Assembly: GCF_023520795.1 (NCBI RefSeq)
Contig: NZ_CP046605.1
Coordinates: forward strand, 1,657,438 to 1,721,437
Reading direction: 5' to 3'
Length of the DNA stretch: 64,000 nucleotides
DNA from: Corynebacterium accolens
Lineage (GTDB): Bacteria > Actinomycetota > Actinomycetes > Mycobacteriales > Mycobacteriaceae
Part shown: in pieces, positions 36,042 to 47,009 of the stretch
Position numbering within the stretch: the first letter of the stretch is position 1
Layout of the letters: each line of letters opens with the position of its first letter
Position numbers and translations under genes: made by a program
The notes under the pieces: generated by a model
Seen by the model: the letters and a program-made list of their open reading frames with translations, nothing else
What the model was told of the DNA's origin: nothing
The model's database searches: none

Positions 36042-36596
36042 GTGAGTTTCGAAATCCGCCGCTTAACCCCGCAAGAGTTCTCTATGCTGGCTCCCCAACT
36101 CGTGGAGATCTACATCGAGGCCATGGGATATGACCCGGTCACGTTTTCGCGCAGCGTGGACAATTGGCGGGCGGATTCCATGCGGCCCGGGTTTACAGCG
36201 CTTATTGCTGCGCATGACAACGGCGTCGTGGGAGTGGCCTATGGATTTTTGGGCTCACCAGATACTTGGTGGGATTCCGAGCTGCGCCGCGCCCTGCGCC
36301 GCAACGGCGGGCCAACTGAGTCCGAATGGGGCATGCTGCGCAGCTATTTTGAGGTGGCTGAAGTGCACGTGCTGCCGTCTTTTCAAGGCCACGGTTTAGG
36401 TAAGCAGCTACTCGAAGGGCTCTTATGGAATATCCCTGCCCGATTTGCCTTATTGTCAACGCCGGAAGCACCACAGGAAGCCAACGGGGCTTTTCGCCTC
36501 TACCGGTCTGTGGGCTTCTTTGATGTCGTGCGCCACCATCGCTACCCCGCGGATCCCCGACCCTTTGCCATTTTGGGAGTGGTCCTGCCGCTATAA
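36042..36596 (+). CDS. GNAT-family N-acetyltransferase
   Basis: 184 aa from GTG 36042 (VSFEIRRLTPQEF); a GTG at 36030 is an alternative, and neither has a ribosome site, so a leaderless start is likely. The acetyl-CoA pocket is seen as VAEVHVLPSFQGHGLGKQLL (Q/R-x-x-G-x-G/A motif). The C-terminal strand is FRLYRSVGFFDVVRHHRYPA. The substrate is unknown. Mycobacteria have a GNAT gene at the same place. Confidence 0.85.
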   Translation: MSFEIRRLTPQEFSMLAPQLVEIYIEAMGYDPVTFSRSVDNWRADSMRPGFTALIAAHDNGVVGVAYGFLGSPDTWWDSELRRALRRNGGPTESEWGMLRSYFEVAEVHVLPSFQGHGLGKQLLEGLLWNIPARFALLSTPEAPQEANGAFRLYRSVGFFDVVRHHRYPADPRPFAILGVVLPL

Positions 36597-36647
36597 ACCT
36601 GTGTTATTTCTTCTCGGCCCAAGGCGGTATCGTGTGGAGGTGTGACT

Positions 36648-37727
36648 ATGACGAATATTCCTGAGCTTGCGGATATCCCCGGCGCGGTGCGCGAAAAACT
36701 GGCCATCTTCTTGGACCAGCGCCGGGATCACGTGGCAGAAATCGGCGCCCCGGTCAGTACCGCTATGAGCTTTTTGGAATCATTCGTCCTCGATGGCGGG
36801 AAAAGGGTGCGCCCCATGTATGCGTGGGCGGGCTACCTCGCCGCCGGCCGTGGTTCGGAATCCCCAGAGGCGATGCTGCGCGCGGCATCCTCGCTGGAGT
36901 TCATCCAAGCCTGCGCGCTTATCCACGATGACATCATTGACGCGTCGAATACGAGGCGTGGGAAACCGACGGTGCATCGGGAAGCAGAGCGCCTTCACCG
37001 GGAATCCGATTTCTTAGGGGATCCGGAATTCTTTGGCACGTCCGTGGCCATCTTGGTGGGCGATTTTGCGCTGGTCTACGCCGAGGATATGTTTCAGGAT
37101 TCTGGGCTCAGCCCAGAGGCTTTGCAGCGTGCGCGCGATCCCTGGCGGGGAATGCGCACCGAGGTCTTGGGCGGCCAATTGCTCGATATTTCCCTCGAGG
37201 CAGCCGGTTCGGAATCGGTGGCGCTGAGCAATTCCGTCAACCGCTATAAAACCGCCGCCTATACCATCGAACGGCCCCTGCATTTGGGCGCTGCCATCGC
37301 GGGGGCAAGCGATCAACTAATCTCGGCTTTCCGCGGCTATGGGCACGATATCGGCATCGCGTATCAGCTCCGCGATGACCAACTGGGGGTCTTTGGGGAT
37401 CCCGAAATTACGGGCAAGCCCGCCGGCGACGATCTGCGAGAGGGCAAGCGCACGGAGCTTCTTGCCTTAGCGCTACAGCGCGCCGATGAACGCGACCCCA
37501 GCGCCGCCGCTACTCTGCGGAAATTCATCGGCCGCACCTCCGATACGCAGGACTTGCTGCGCCTGTCCCAAATCATTGCGGATTCCGGCGCCCCTGATGA
37601 GATTGAGCGCCGCATTACCGCGTTGACGGAATCCGGGTTGGCCCATCTGCGTGCGGCGAATGTGGATCCGCAGATCACCGAAACGCTAGAACACCTAGCC
37701 ATTCAGGCGACGACGCGCCAAAAGTAG
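36648..37727 (+). CDS. idsA: Polyprenyl (geranylgeranyl-type) diphosphate synthase
   Basis: 359 aa. All-trans prenyl chain elongation from IPP, supplying isoprenoids for decaprenyl phosphate, quinones or carotenoids. The first aspartate-rich motif is HDDIIDASNTRRGKPT (DDxxD), the second is YQLRDDQLGVFGDPE (DDxxx). The ATG at 36648 has GGAGG at a 7-nt distance; the GTG at 36642 is too close. Product length cannot be fixed from sequence alone. It starts an idsA-mptA operon, 8 bp apart. Confidence 0.92.
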   Translation: MTNIPELADIPGAVREKLAIFLDQRRDHVAEIGAPVSTAMSFLESFVLDGGKRVRPMYAWAGYLAAGRGSESPEAMLRAASSLEFIQACALIHDDIIDASNTRRGKPTVHREAERLHRESDFLGDPEFFGTSVAILVGDFALVYAEDMFQDSGLSPEALQRARDPWRGMRTEVLGGQLLDISLEAAGSESVALSNSVNRYKTAAYTIERPLHLGAAIAGASDQLISAFRGYGHDIGIAYQLRDDQLGVFGDPEITGKPAGDDLREGKRTELLALALQRADERDPSAAATLRKFIGRTSDTQDLLRLSQIIADSGAPDEIERRITALTESGLAHLRAANVDPQITETLEHLAIQATTRQK

Positions 37728-37735
37728 GTATCACC

Positions 37736-39259
37736 GTGGCCAAAACCTACTCCTTGCCAGTCCCCCGCGCACTCCCGCTGGGCCTCGTGGCCTCGTGCGT
37801 GCTCCTTTTCTCGTCTTTTTCTGGCGGCTCAACCCGCAACCGCGGCGGCGTGCTCGAAGCGCTCAATATCGGATTCTTATCGTATGGTCACGGGCGCAAC
37901 CTCGGGTTGGTGCTGTATTGGGTGGGCATTTTCCTCCTCGCCGCCGCCTGGGTGCTTGCCGGGCGCATGATTATTCGCAAGCAGCTTAAACACCCGCGCC
38001 CGGAGGGAGGGGTACGCGAGTTACAACGCATCCTTATCGCATGGGTCACCCCACTGCTATTCGCCGGCCCTATGGCTTCCAGGGACGTGTATTCCTACCT
38101 CATGCAGGGCGCCATGGTCCGCGATGGATTCGACCCCTATACCGAGGGCGCCGCCGTCAACCCCGGGCCCTTCCTGCTCGAGGTCTCACAAGACTGGCGC
38201 AATACCACCACCCCGTATGGACCGCTGCACCTGTGGATTGGCAAAATCGTCACCACCGTCGTGGGCGATAATGTCACCGTCGGCATCATCATCTATAAGC
38301 TGCTTTCGCTATCAGGCTTTGTCCTTATTGCGTGGACGGTCCCGCGGATCGCCCGAAAGCTCGGCGCGGATCCGGCGGTCGCGCTGTGGATCGGCGTTGC
38401 CAACCCAGTCATCATCTTGCACCTTATCGGTGGCATGCACAATGAATCCCTCATGGTCGGCCTGGTGTCGTTGGGGCTTTTGGCCGCGCTGCACCAGCGC
38501 TTCCACGCCGCGCTGCTGCTAGTCGGCACGGCGGTGGCGATGAAGGCTACCGCGATTTTTGCCGCCCCCTTCATCGTCTGGCTGATGCTGCACCGCTACG
38601 CGCCCAAGGGTTCTACCGCGGCGCGCACCGCGGTGGTTTTCGTCTGCTCAGGGCTCATCGCTGCCGTGGAAATCATCGCGTCCGTGGCGCTTATCACCTG
38701 GGCCTCCGGCACCTCATGGGGCTGGCTATCCCAGGTCAGCGGCAATTCTAAGGTGATTAACCCCTTGGCGGGCCCGACATTGGCCGCGGACATCATCGTC
38801 CCGGCGGTCCACATTTTTGACCCGGAGGCATCCTATAACGCCATCCTGGGCGTCCTGCGCACAATCGCGATGGTGTGCATGCTCATCGGGTTGGTCATCG
38901 TGTGGTGGCTAAGCCGGCACACGGCCCGCGATGCCATTATGGGCACCGCGGCGGCCTACCAGGTTGCCTTCGTCTTCAACTCGGTGACCCTGCCGTGGTA
39001 CTACGCCTCCATCTTCACGCTCATGGGCACCTTCCGCCCGCCGTTGTGGCTGCTGAAGTTTACCTCCGGCGTAGCGCTATTTATCAGCTTGAGCTTTTCC
39101 GGCGACGGCAACCACCAGCTCTATAACTGGTTCTGGGTCATTGGCCTCATCGTTGTGTCCTGGTCCGCAACGCAATGGATGTTCGATGGCGTGAGCCAAA
39201 AAGGCCCTCAACTCCCCAAGCGCTGGGTTAAAAAGCAGACGCCTGCGCCCGCCGAATAA
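37736..39259 (+). CDS. mptA: Alpha-1,6-mannopyranosyltransferase MptA
   Basis: 507-aa GT-C membrane glycosyltransferase with about 12 TMs. The first large extracellular loop holds the catalytic-type acidic residue in MASRDVYSYLMQGAMVRDG. MptA elongates the alpha-1,6-mannan core of lipomannan/LAM using polyprenyl-phosphate mannose. Identity as MptA rather than MptB rests on neighbours: idsA upstream and pknL with its DNA-binding partner downstream, as in M. tuberculosis. The last 32 bp overlap the convergent gene. Confidence 0.9.
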   Translation: MAKTYSLPVPRALPLGLVASCVLLFSSFSGGSTRNRGGVLEALNIGFLSYGHGRNLGLVLYWVGIFLLAAAWVLAGRMIIRKQLKHPRPEGGVRELQRILIAWVTPLLFAGPMASRDVYSYLMQGAMVRDGFDPYTEGAAVNPGPFLLEVSQDWRNTTTPYGPLHLWIGKIVTTVVGDNVTVGIIIYKLLSLSGFVLIAWTVPRIARKLGADPAVALWIGVANPVIILHLIGGMHNESLMVGLVSLGLLAALHQRFHAALLLVGTAVAMKATAIFAAPFIVWLMLHRYAPKGSTAARTAVVFVCSGLIAAVEIIASVALITWASGTSWGWLSQVSGNSKVINPLAGPTLAADIIVPAVHIFDPEASYNAILGVLRTIAMVCMLIGLVIVWWLSRHTARDAIMGTAAAYQVAFVFNSVTLPWYYASIFTLMGTFRPPLWLLKFTSGVALFISLSFSGDGNHQLYNWFWVIGLIVVSWSATQWMFDGVSQKGPQLPKRWVKKQTPAPAE

Positions 39260-39596
39260 CCTCGCGCGCCAGGTGCCCGTGCAGGGCGTCGATGGGCCGG
39301 CCAGGCAGGGAGTCATCTGCGGTAAATAGGTGGCGCAGGATCTCTTCGTCGTCATAGCCGCCATCGGTAAGCACGGTGATAACGCCCGTGACGTGCTTGG
39401 CAATGCTCCCCTTGTCATTGAAGAATGCCAGCGGCACGCGCTTGCCTTCGGGCGAGTCCCAGACAATGAATTTGCGGTCCTGGAGCAAGTCATAGGCGCG
39501 GGTGATGGGAAGGCCCAGCTTGTCTGCCACCTGCTGCATGCTGAGCAGCTCTTCGCCGGCCAATAAGGAATTCAGGGAGTTTTCTGCGTTAGTCAC
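39228..39596 (-). CDS. Rv2175c-like DNA-binding protein
   Basis: 122 aa from GTG 39596 (VTNAENSLNSLLAGEELLS); an AGGTGG ribosome-type site lies before it. The N-terminal half is a winged helix-turn-helix (SMQQVADKLGLPITRAYDLL), the C-terminal half (GVITVLTDGGYDDEEILRHL) is helical. Its M. tuberculosis counterpart binds DNA and is phosphorylated by PknL, the divergent neighbour here. The target genes are unknown. Confidence 0.88.
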   Translation of the reverse strand: MTNAENSLNSLLAGEELLSMQQVADKLGLPITRAYDLLQDRKFIVWDSPEGKRVPLAFFNDKGSIAKHVTGVITVLTDGGYDDEEILRHLFTADDSLPGRPIDALHGHLAREVIRRAQASAF

Positions 39597-39642
39597 GCCA
39601 CCTACTTTAACGCGACCTAGGGGATCGGCCATACTGGGAGGT

Positions 39643-40998
39643 ATGACTAGGTTGGAAATTGGTGACGTGTTGGAAGACCGTTACCGCATCGATCGCCCCA
39701 TCGCCCGCGGCGGTATGTCTACCGTCTATCGCTGCGTGGATATGCGCTTGGGCCGCCAAGTGGCCGCAAAGGTCATGGATGAGCGCTATGACGATGACCC
39801 GATTTTTATCAAGCGCTTTTCCCGCGAGGCCCGCGCGATGGCGCGGTTGCAGCACCCCAACCTCGTGGCCATTCATGATTTTTCCGCTGACGGCGAGCCC
39901 ATTTACCTCATCATGGAGCTCATCGATGGCGGCACCTTGCGCGAGCTGCTTGCCGAAGGCGGCCCCCTTACCGTCCCTGCCGCTTTATCGACGCTGCGCA
40001 GCGTGCTCCAGGGCTTGACCGAGGTGCACTCCACGGGGCTTATCCACCGCGATATTAAGCCCGATAACGTGCTCATTACCTCTCATCACCGGGTGAAATT
40101 GGGCGATTTCGGCTTGGTACGTGCGACGAATGCGCAAGCCACCTCAAATATGATCGTCGGCACCGTCTCGTACTTGGCACCGGAACAGGTCACCGGCGAG
40201 GATATAACCCCCGCTACCGACGTGTATTCGGCCGGCATCGTGCTCTTTGAGCTCCTGACCGGAACCGTGCCATTTTCCGGGGATACTCCGATCGCGCACG
40301 CCACCGCGCGCCTCTACGATGATGTTCCCGCCCCATCCACGCGCGCTGAGGGCGTGCCCAAGCTTGTCGATGCCCTCGTGGCCACCGCCACCGCCCGCGA
40401 TCCCCGCGAGCGCTTTGCCGATGCCGGGGAGTTTTTGGATGCCATCGAGGATATTTGCCGGGAATTGGATCTGCCCACGGTGACCATCCCGGTTCCCCGC
40501 AATGCGGCCGCCGCGCGCACCGCACAAACGCCGACGGATTATTCCGGCATCGGCGCTACGGATGTATTTGAGCCCACGCGGACCATCCCGCAAGGCGCTA
40601 CCGAGCATTTAGACGGCGGGCCCACCGAGGTCATTCCCCCTGAGCCCGAGCCGGATCCGCCGCAGCCAGACTTTGAAACGCGCCTCGATGTCCCCCAAGC
40701 GCCCGTCGACGATTCCCCCGAGCCGCCGCTGGCACCTGCTCCAGCACCGTCCCCGGCCCCGGCTCCTGTCCCCGACCCAGCACCCGCTGCGGGCGTGGGA
40801 GCAGCAGCGCAGTCTGCTGCGCAGCCGCCGGCACAGGCGGCAGAAGAAGAACCCGCCGAGCGGCCCCTGACCAATCGCCATCCCGCCTCACTGCTGGTTT
40901 TTCTCCTCGCAGTGGCGGTGGCAACCGGCGCGGTCGCTATCAGCGGGTGGTGGTTTGGTTCCTCCTATTACGAAGGAACCCCGTCCCTCTGGGTCTAG
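39643..40998 (+). CDS. pknL: Serine/threonine protein kinase PknL
   Basis: 451 aa from the ATG at 39643 with GGGAGG upstream. Complete Hanks kinase: glycine loop (ARGGMSTVYR), ATP lysine (QVAAKVMDERY), catalytic loop (IHRDIKPDNVLI), DFGLV and activation segment (IVGTVSYLAPEQV). After about residue 280 comes a Pro/Ala/Glu-rich disordered linker, then one TM near the C-terminus (SLLVFLLAVAVATGAVAISG) and about 16 outer residues. It has no PASTA sensor. It probably phosphorylates the DNA-binding protein encoded divergently, 46 bp away. Confidence 0.93.
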   Translation: MTRLEIGDVLEDRYRIDRPIARGGMSTVYRCVDMRLGRQVAAKVMDERYDDDPIFIKRFSREARAMARLQHPNLVAIHDFSADGEPIYLIMELIDGGTLRELLAEGGPLTVPAALSTLRSVLQGLTEVHSTGLIHRDIKPDNVLITSHHRVKLGDFGLVRATNAQATSNMIVGTVSYLAPEQVTGEDITPATDVYSAGIVLFELLTGTVPFSGDTPIAHATARLYDDVPAPSTRAEGVPKLVDALVATATARDPRERFADAGEFLDAIEDICRELDLPTVTIPVPRNAAAARTAQTPTDYSGIGATDVFEPTRTIPQGATEHLDGGPTEVIPPEPEPDPPQPDFETRLDVPQAPVDDSPEPPLAPAPAPSPAPAPVPDPAPAAGVGAAAQSAAQPPAQAAEEEPAERPLTNRHPASLLVFLLAVAVATGAVAISGWWFGSSYYEGTPSLWV

Positions 40999-41006
40999 GT
41001 GGCGCC

Positions 41007-42949
<1,943 letters not shown>

Positions 42950-42988
42950 GTTGTACAAGCCTAGCGCTGCGGCGACGGGCGCGGGAAA

Positions 42989-43024
42989 TTGGCCCCACGA
43001 TCGCGCCGCTGTAAAATTTTGCAG
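42989..43024 (+). promoter_or_regulatory. mptC promoter (leaderless)
   Basis: TTGGCC (42989-42994), 17-bp spacer, TAAAAT (43012-43017), then 7 nt to the GTG at 43025. Good sigma-A-type spacing and no ribosome site, so a leaderless transcript is inferred. Confidence 0.65.
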
Positions 43025-44212
43025 GTGAGCCGAACCGATAATAAATCCCTGTGGACCACCGCCCTTCCCCTAATCCTGTCAGCGCTTGCCGCCCTGTGGT
43101 GGATTATCGATATTCCTGCCTTATTCGCCGGTGATTTTCGCGCCTTTTACCACATTGACCTCGATGTGTACCGCGAAGGCGGGGCCGGATTCGGCAGCGA
43201 CCTTTATAATCGCGACTATTTCGTAGGCACCGACCGCAACGTCTCTCTCCCCTTTACCTACCCACCGTTTGCGGCCCTGCTCTTCGCCCCGCTCCAGTGG
43301 ATTCCCCTCACCGCTGCCGCCGTGGTGATCACGGTCCTCTCCGTGCTCGCCTTGTGGGTCTGTATTGCGCTGGTATTGCGCACCCTCAACTGCCAACAAT
43401 GGGCGGCCTGGGGGCTTTTTGCCGCCATGCTGGCCGAGCCAATTACGCAGACCTTTAGCTTCGGCCAGATCAATATCCTGCTCACCGCACTCGTGGTCAT
43501 TGATTTACTGTGGGTGAAAAAGGCCCGCGGCATCCTGACCGGCATCGCCATCGCCATCAAGCTCACCCCGGCGGTCTTTTTGGCTGTCTTCTTCGTCCGC
43601 CGCGAGTGGAAGGCCTTCTTTACCACCCTGGGTTCTTTCGTGGCCGCCGGCCTTATCGCCTTTGCCGCCAATTCGCATAGCTCGATTGAGTATTGGACCT
43701 CTACCCTACGCGATTCCGAGCGCATCGGTGGCCTAGCCTATAGCGCCAACCAATCCTTGCGCGGGCTATTTACCCGCTTAAGCCCCGATAACGCAGAAAC
43801 CCTGTGGCTCGTTGGCGTCTTCGTCGTCATCGCGATCGTCTGGTTTGCCATGGAACGCCTGTCCCGCGGTAACCAGGTTGTGCTCATGCTGCTGGCGGCC
43901 TCCGTATCGCTGCTGTGCTCCCCCGTATCGTGGTCGCACCACTTTACCTGGCTGGTATTAGCGGGCATCTACCTGGTGGCCAGCCGCCGCTGGGTCCTCG
44001 CCGGGCTCACCTGGCTGGCGCTTTTCGCCCGCGGCCACTGGCAGGTTCCGCATACCGAGGACCAGGAGTTGGATTGGACGTGGTGGCAGCACATCGTTGG
44101 CAATGACTACGTCATCATCACCGTGTTGTTGGTTGTTTGTTCGCTACCATTGGCTCTACGGCGGGGCGGCGTCGATCGATCCGCGGCGGAACCAGCGTCC
44201 AGCCAAGGATAG
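43025..44212 (+). CDS. mptC: Alpha-1,2-mannopyranosyltransferase MptC (GT-C, DUF2029-type)
   Basis: 395-aa polytopic membrane protein starting at GTG 43025 (VSRTDNKSLWTT). GT-C features: first periplasmic loop with FYHIDLDVYREGGAGFGSDL containing the acidic catalytic-type residue, then YPPFAALLFAPLQ. Such enzymes add alpha-1,2-mannose branches to lipomannan/LAM. Assignment as MptC relies on synteny with Rv2181 (between exoribonuclease AS and plsC). Its last 95 bp overlap the convergent acyltransferase gene. Confidence 0.85.
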   Translation: MSRTDNKSLWTTALPLILSALAALWWIIDIPALFAGDFRAFYHIDLDVYREGGAGFGSDLYNRDYFVGTDRNVSLPFTYPPFAALLFAPLQWIPLTAAAVVITVLSVLALWVCIALVLRTLNCQQWAAWGLFAAMLAEPITQTFSFGQINILLTALVVIDLLWVKKARGILTGIAIAIKLTPAVFLAVFFVRREWKAFFTTLGSFVAAGLIAFAANSHSSIEYWTSTLRDSERIGGLAYSANQSLRGLFTRLSPDNAETLWLVGVFVVIAIVWFAMERLSRGNQVVLMLLAASVSLLCSPVSWSHHFTWLVLAGIYLVASRRWVLAGLTWLALFARGHWQVPHTEDQELDWTWWQHIVGNDYVIITVLLVVCSLPLALRRGGVDRSAAEPASSQG

Positions 44213-45269
44213 GAACCTTTCCCAGCGCCCACAGCGCCAGGGAGGAAATGGCCGTAAAGATAAAGCACATGGCGATCCAGAACCACGTGTTTTCCAGCGG
44301 CCACGACCCAGCCAAAGAGATGACATAGTCATGATGCGCCATGTAGTACCCATAGCCCACGGTCAGGCCGATGGGGTGCGAGAGGTAAATCGGCAGCGTG
44401 TGCCGGCCGACGAACTTCACGCCTTCTGCAATCCACGGAATGTGGCTAATGAGCACGGCCCCAACGATTCCCGCGGGCACCTCTAGCACCTGTTCCGCGA
44501 AGCGCACTAACAGGTTGATATCTCCCCATTCCAAAAAGTCCGCGCCCAATAGGGGCCAGTTAAAAGCAATGTCTTCTTCGTTGCCGTCCCACGCGTGGCG
44601 CAATGCCAGGCCAACACAGTACGTGCCGATGGCCGCGGCATATGCCCCAACGCTGCGCGCCGTCCACGAGCCGTGGAATACCTCTTCTGCCGCGGCGGCA
44701 AAACGGGTAATCGGTTCCCGCAGGTAGGCTGCACCGACGAAGATGGGCAGGAACATGATGGCCTTGCTAATAAACTGAAACTGTTCCTGCCATGCAATAA
44801 AAATAACGGGGGTAAAGCTCAGCCCGATGCCCGCCCACGCAGGCAATTTGCGCACGCACCACAGAAATAGGTTGAACAAAATGAGCGCATGGATAAACCA
44901 CGCCATGGTATGGCCGAGCAAGAGGTTATACACCATGTCGGTCATGCCCCAGGAAGAGTCACCGAAAACCCACTGGTACTCCAGCTGTTTGGTCAAGTGC
45001 TCTACGGACATCCACACCAGATAAGGGATGAGGAAGAACCAGAGGCGGCGGGTGAATAACTCCGCGAAATTGTAACGAAAGACTTTATAAGAGAAGTAGC
45101 CGGAGACCAGAAAGAACAGGGGAAGGCGCAGGGGATCGAGAAAGGTATTGAGAGTTGCAAGCCACGTTTGTTCGGCTCCTGGCACCTTCAGCGTGATGTG
45201 TAGGAGCACCACGCCGATGATAGAAATTCCTTTTGCGGTATCCGGCCACGCTAAGCGGGCCTGAGGAAT
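44118..45269 (-). CDS. Acyltransferase-3-type membrane protein with a probable AUU start
   Basis: 383 aa if translation begins at ATT 45269, 8 nt after GGGAGG. The in-frame N-terminus (RLAWPDTAKGISIIGVVLLH) is the conserved first TM of acyltransferase-3/OpgC-like proteins. The only ordinary starts, GTGs at 45212 and 45209, lie inside this helix and lack a ribosome site. About 10 TMs follow (for example PLRLPLFFLVSGYFSYKVF, the family's second motif). Substrate unknown; it may acylate an envelope glycan. It begins 5 bp after plsC and overlaps mptC by 95 bp at the 3' end. Confidence 0.8.
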   Translation of the reverse strand: MPQARLAWPDTAKGISIIGVVLLHITLKVPGAEQTWLATLNTFLDPLRLPLFFLVSGYFSYKVFRYNFAELFTRRLWFFLIPYLVWMSVEHLTKQLEYQWVFGDSSWGMTDMVYNLLLGHTMAWFIHALILFNLFLWCVRKLPAWAGIGLSFTPVIFIAWQEQFQFISKAIMFLPIFVGAAYLREPITRFAAAAEEVFHGSWTARSVGAYAAAIGTYCVGLALRHAWDGNEEDIAFNWPLLGADFLEWGDINLLVRFAEQVLEVPAGIVGAVLISHIPWIAEGVKFVGRHTLPIYLSHPIGLTVGYGYYMAHHDYVISLAGSWPLENTWFWIAMCFIFTAISSLALWALGKVPILGWTLVPPRIDRRRPAVEPMVANKQPTTR

Positions 45270-45274
45270 TGTAA

Positions 45275-46015
45275 TTACCTCCCTTTAATCTCCGCACCGG
45301 CGGGGTACCCGTGGCCGGCCTTTAATGATTCCTTCACATCAGCCGCATAGACATCCACATAGGGATTGCCGGAGAGCTCGGCTAAGGTCTTCATGACCAT
45401 ATCCGTAAAAGCACGGATGGTCTCGTGCTCCTGTGGATCCATGCCGTGTTCGCGCGCCCAATCGTGCGGGTAGATGGGGTCTCCCACGCGCACGCCCACC
45501 TTGGCGGGGCGGACAATCCACGATCCGATCGGGTTGGCCTTGCGGGAATTGATCATGGCGATGGGATAGACCGGCTGATTGGTCTCCATCGCGATGCGCC
45601 CCATTCCGGTACGACCCTTATACACACGCCCATCTGGGGAACGTGTGCCCTCTGGATAGATGCCAAAGAGATCATCGCGCCCCAAAATCTTCCGTGCGGT
45701 TTCGAGCATGGCTTGGCTGGCTGATTCATGGTCGCGCTCAATGGGGACCTGCCCGACGGAGCTAAAGAACCACTTCTGCATGCCGCCCACGAGCCCAGGG
45801 GTGGTGAAGTACTCGGCCTTGGCCAAGAACGTAATTTGGCGCGGGCACAGCAAGGGGAAGAAGAAGGAATCCATCACCGCTTGGTGGTTGGATGCCAAAA
45901 TCGCGGGGCCCTCAGCAGGGATTTTTTCCATTCCTTCTGACCAAGGGCGGTTCCATACACGCAGGGCGGGACCGAAAAAGATATGCTTAAACGCCCAGTA
46001 CCACTTGTTTTTCAT
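45275..46015 (-). CDS. plsC: 1-acyl-sn-glycerol-3-phosphate acyltransferase family
   Basis: 246 aa. The catalytic block NHQAVMDSFFFPLL (HX4D), the LAKAEYFTTPGLVGGMQKWF region and the glycerophosphate motif YPEGTRSPDGRVYKGRTG identify the PlsC superfamily, which acylates lysophosphatidate or related lipids at the inner membrane. The gene is in the position of Rv2182c, between mannosyltransferases and glucokinase, so a role linked to phosphatidylinositol mannoside acylation cannot be excluded. Confidence 0.9.
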   Translation of the reverse strand: MKNKWYWAFKHIFFGPALRVWNRPWSEGMEKIPAEGPAILASNHQAVMDSFFFPLLCPRQITFLAKAEYFTTPGLVGGMQKWFFSSVGQVPIERDHESASQAMLETARKILGRDDLFGIYPEGTRSPDGRVYKGRTGMGRIAMETNQPVYPIAMINSRKANPIGSWIVRPAKVGVRVGDPIYPHDWAREHGMDPQEHETIRAFTDMVMKTLAELSGNPYVDVYAADVKESLKAGHGYPAGAEIKGR

Positions 46016-46038
46016 CTCCAGCTCGTCCTTCGCTCGTT

Positions 46039-46971
46039 CTAGTGGCCGCGGCGGGCCAAGTCAGCTACGCCAATCATACCTGCTGCCGAGCCCAATTCCG
46101 CGGTTGCAACGCGAGCAAGGGGGCGATGCCCAGCGCCGACTATATCCCGGCCCATGGCAGCGGTGGCTTCCTCTAAGTACATATCCGCATCTTGGGACAC
46201 GCCGCCGCCAATGACAATGAGCTCCGGATCGAGCACATCGGCGACGATGGATAGGCCTTGGCCCAACCACTGACCGAAGTTCTCCATTACCGCAATGCCG
46301 AGTGGGTCTCCCCCACGGGCCGCGCGTGCGACCTGCTCGCCGGTGGGGTAAGGCGGCAAGGTGGTCTCATAGTCTGGCCGCAGCTCTCGCGCGGTATCCG
46401 GCAGCGCCGTGCCAGAGGCGTAGCGCTCTAGGCATCCTCGCTTGCCGCACGAGCACTGCCTGCCATTCGGCACCACCACGATATGGCCGAATTCCGGGGC
46501 CGTTCCAAACGCGCCGCGGTAGATGGTGTCATGGGTCATCAAGGTCGCGCCGATGCCGGTGCCGACGGCAAAAAATACCCAATCCTTCGCGCCGCGCCCT
46601 GCGCCAAAGCGCCATTCACCCCAAGCAGCGGAGTTGGCATCGTGCTCCAGCCGGACGTGCAGCCCCAAGCGCTCCGCGAGGTTTCTCCGGACGGGCGCAT
46701 TCCGCCACGGCAGGTGCGGGGCGAAGCGGACGGTTTCGCACTCTGGGTCCAAAAATCCCGCCACGGCAAGGCCCACCGCGCCCACGGGATAGTCCGCGCG
46801 CAGCTCTTCGACAATCGCTACCAGGTCATCGTCAAGCTGGCGCGGATCCCCCGACGTTGGCATGGTGCGACTCGCAAGGATTTCCCCGTCTCGAGTGATT
46901 ACTCCACCGCGCACATTGGTGCCACCGACATCGAAGCCGATAGTAAGATCGGCGGAGTTGTTTTCAAGCAT
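46039..46971 (-). CDS. glk: Glucokinase, ROK family
   Basis: 310 aa. Phosphorylates glucose to glucose-6-phosphate. ATP loop IGFDVGGTNVRGGVI (about 12-26), sugar site with EHDANSAAWGEWRFGAG, catalytic-Asp region, and the ROK zinc motif CSCGKRGCLERYASG (about 182). No N-terminal DNA-binding domain, so it is an enzyme rather than a ROK repressor. It may use ATP or polyphosphate; sequence alone does not decide. Located 23 bp upstream of plsC. Confidence 0.9.
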   Translation of the reverse strand: MLENNSADLTIGFDVGGTNVRGGVITRDGEILASRTMPTSGDPRQLDDDLVAIVEELRADYPVGAVGLAVAGFLDPECETVRFAPHLPWRNAPVRRNLAERLGLHVRLEHDANSAAWGEWRFGAGRGAKDWVFFAVGTGIGATLMTHDTIYRGAFGTAPEFGHIVVVPNGRQCSCGKRGCLERYASGTALPDTARELRPDYETTLPPYPTGEQVARAARGGDPLGIAVMENFGQWLGQGLSIVADVLDPELIVIGGGVSQDADMYLEEATAAMGRDIVGAGHRPLARVATAELGSAAGMIGVADLARRGH

Positions 46972-47009
46972 GGATATCAGAATATACCGACAACCGGGCC
47001 AGGGTCACA

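Noticed and set aside
39228-39259. Possible start or stop error because mptA and the Rv2175c-like gene overlap
   Set aside because: A 32-bp convergent overlap is compatible with both proteins having normal family lengths, so no correction is needed.
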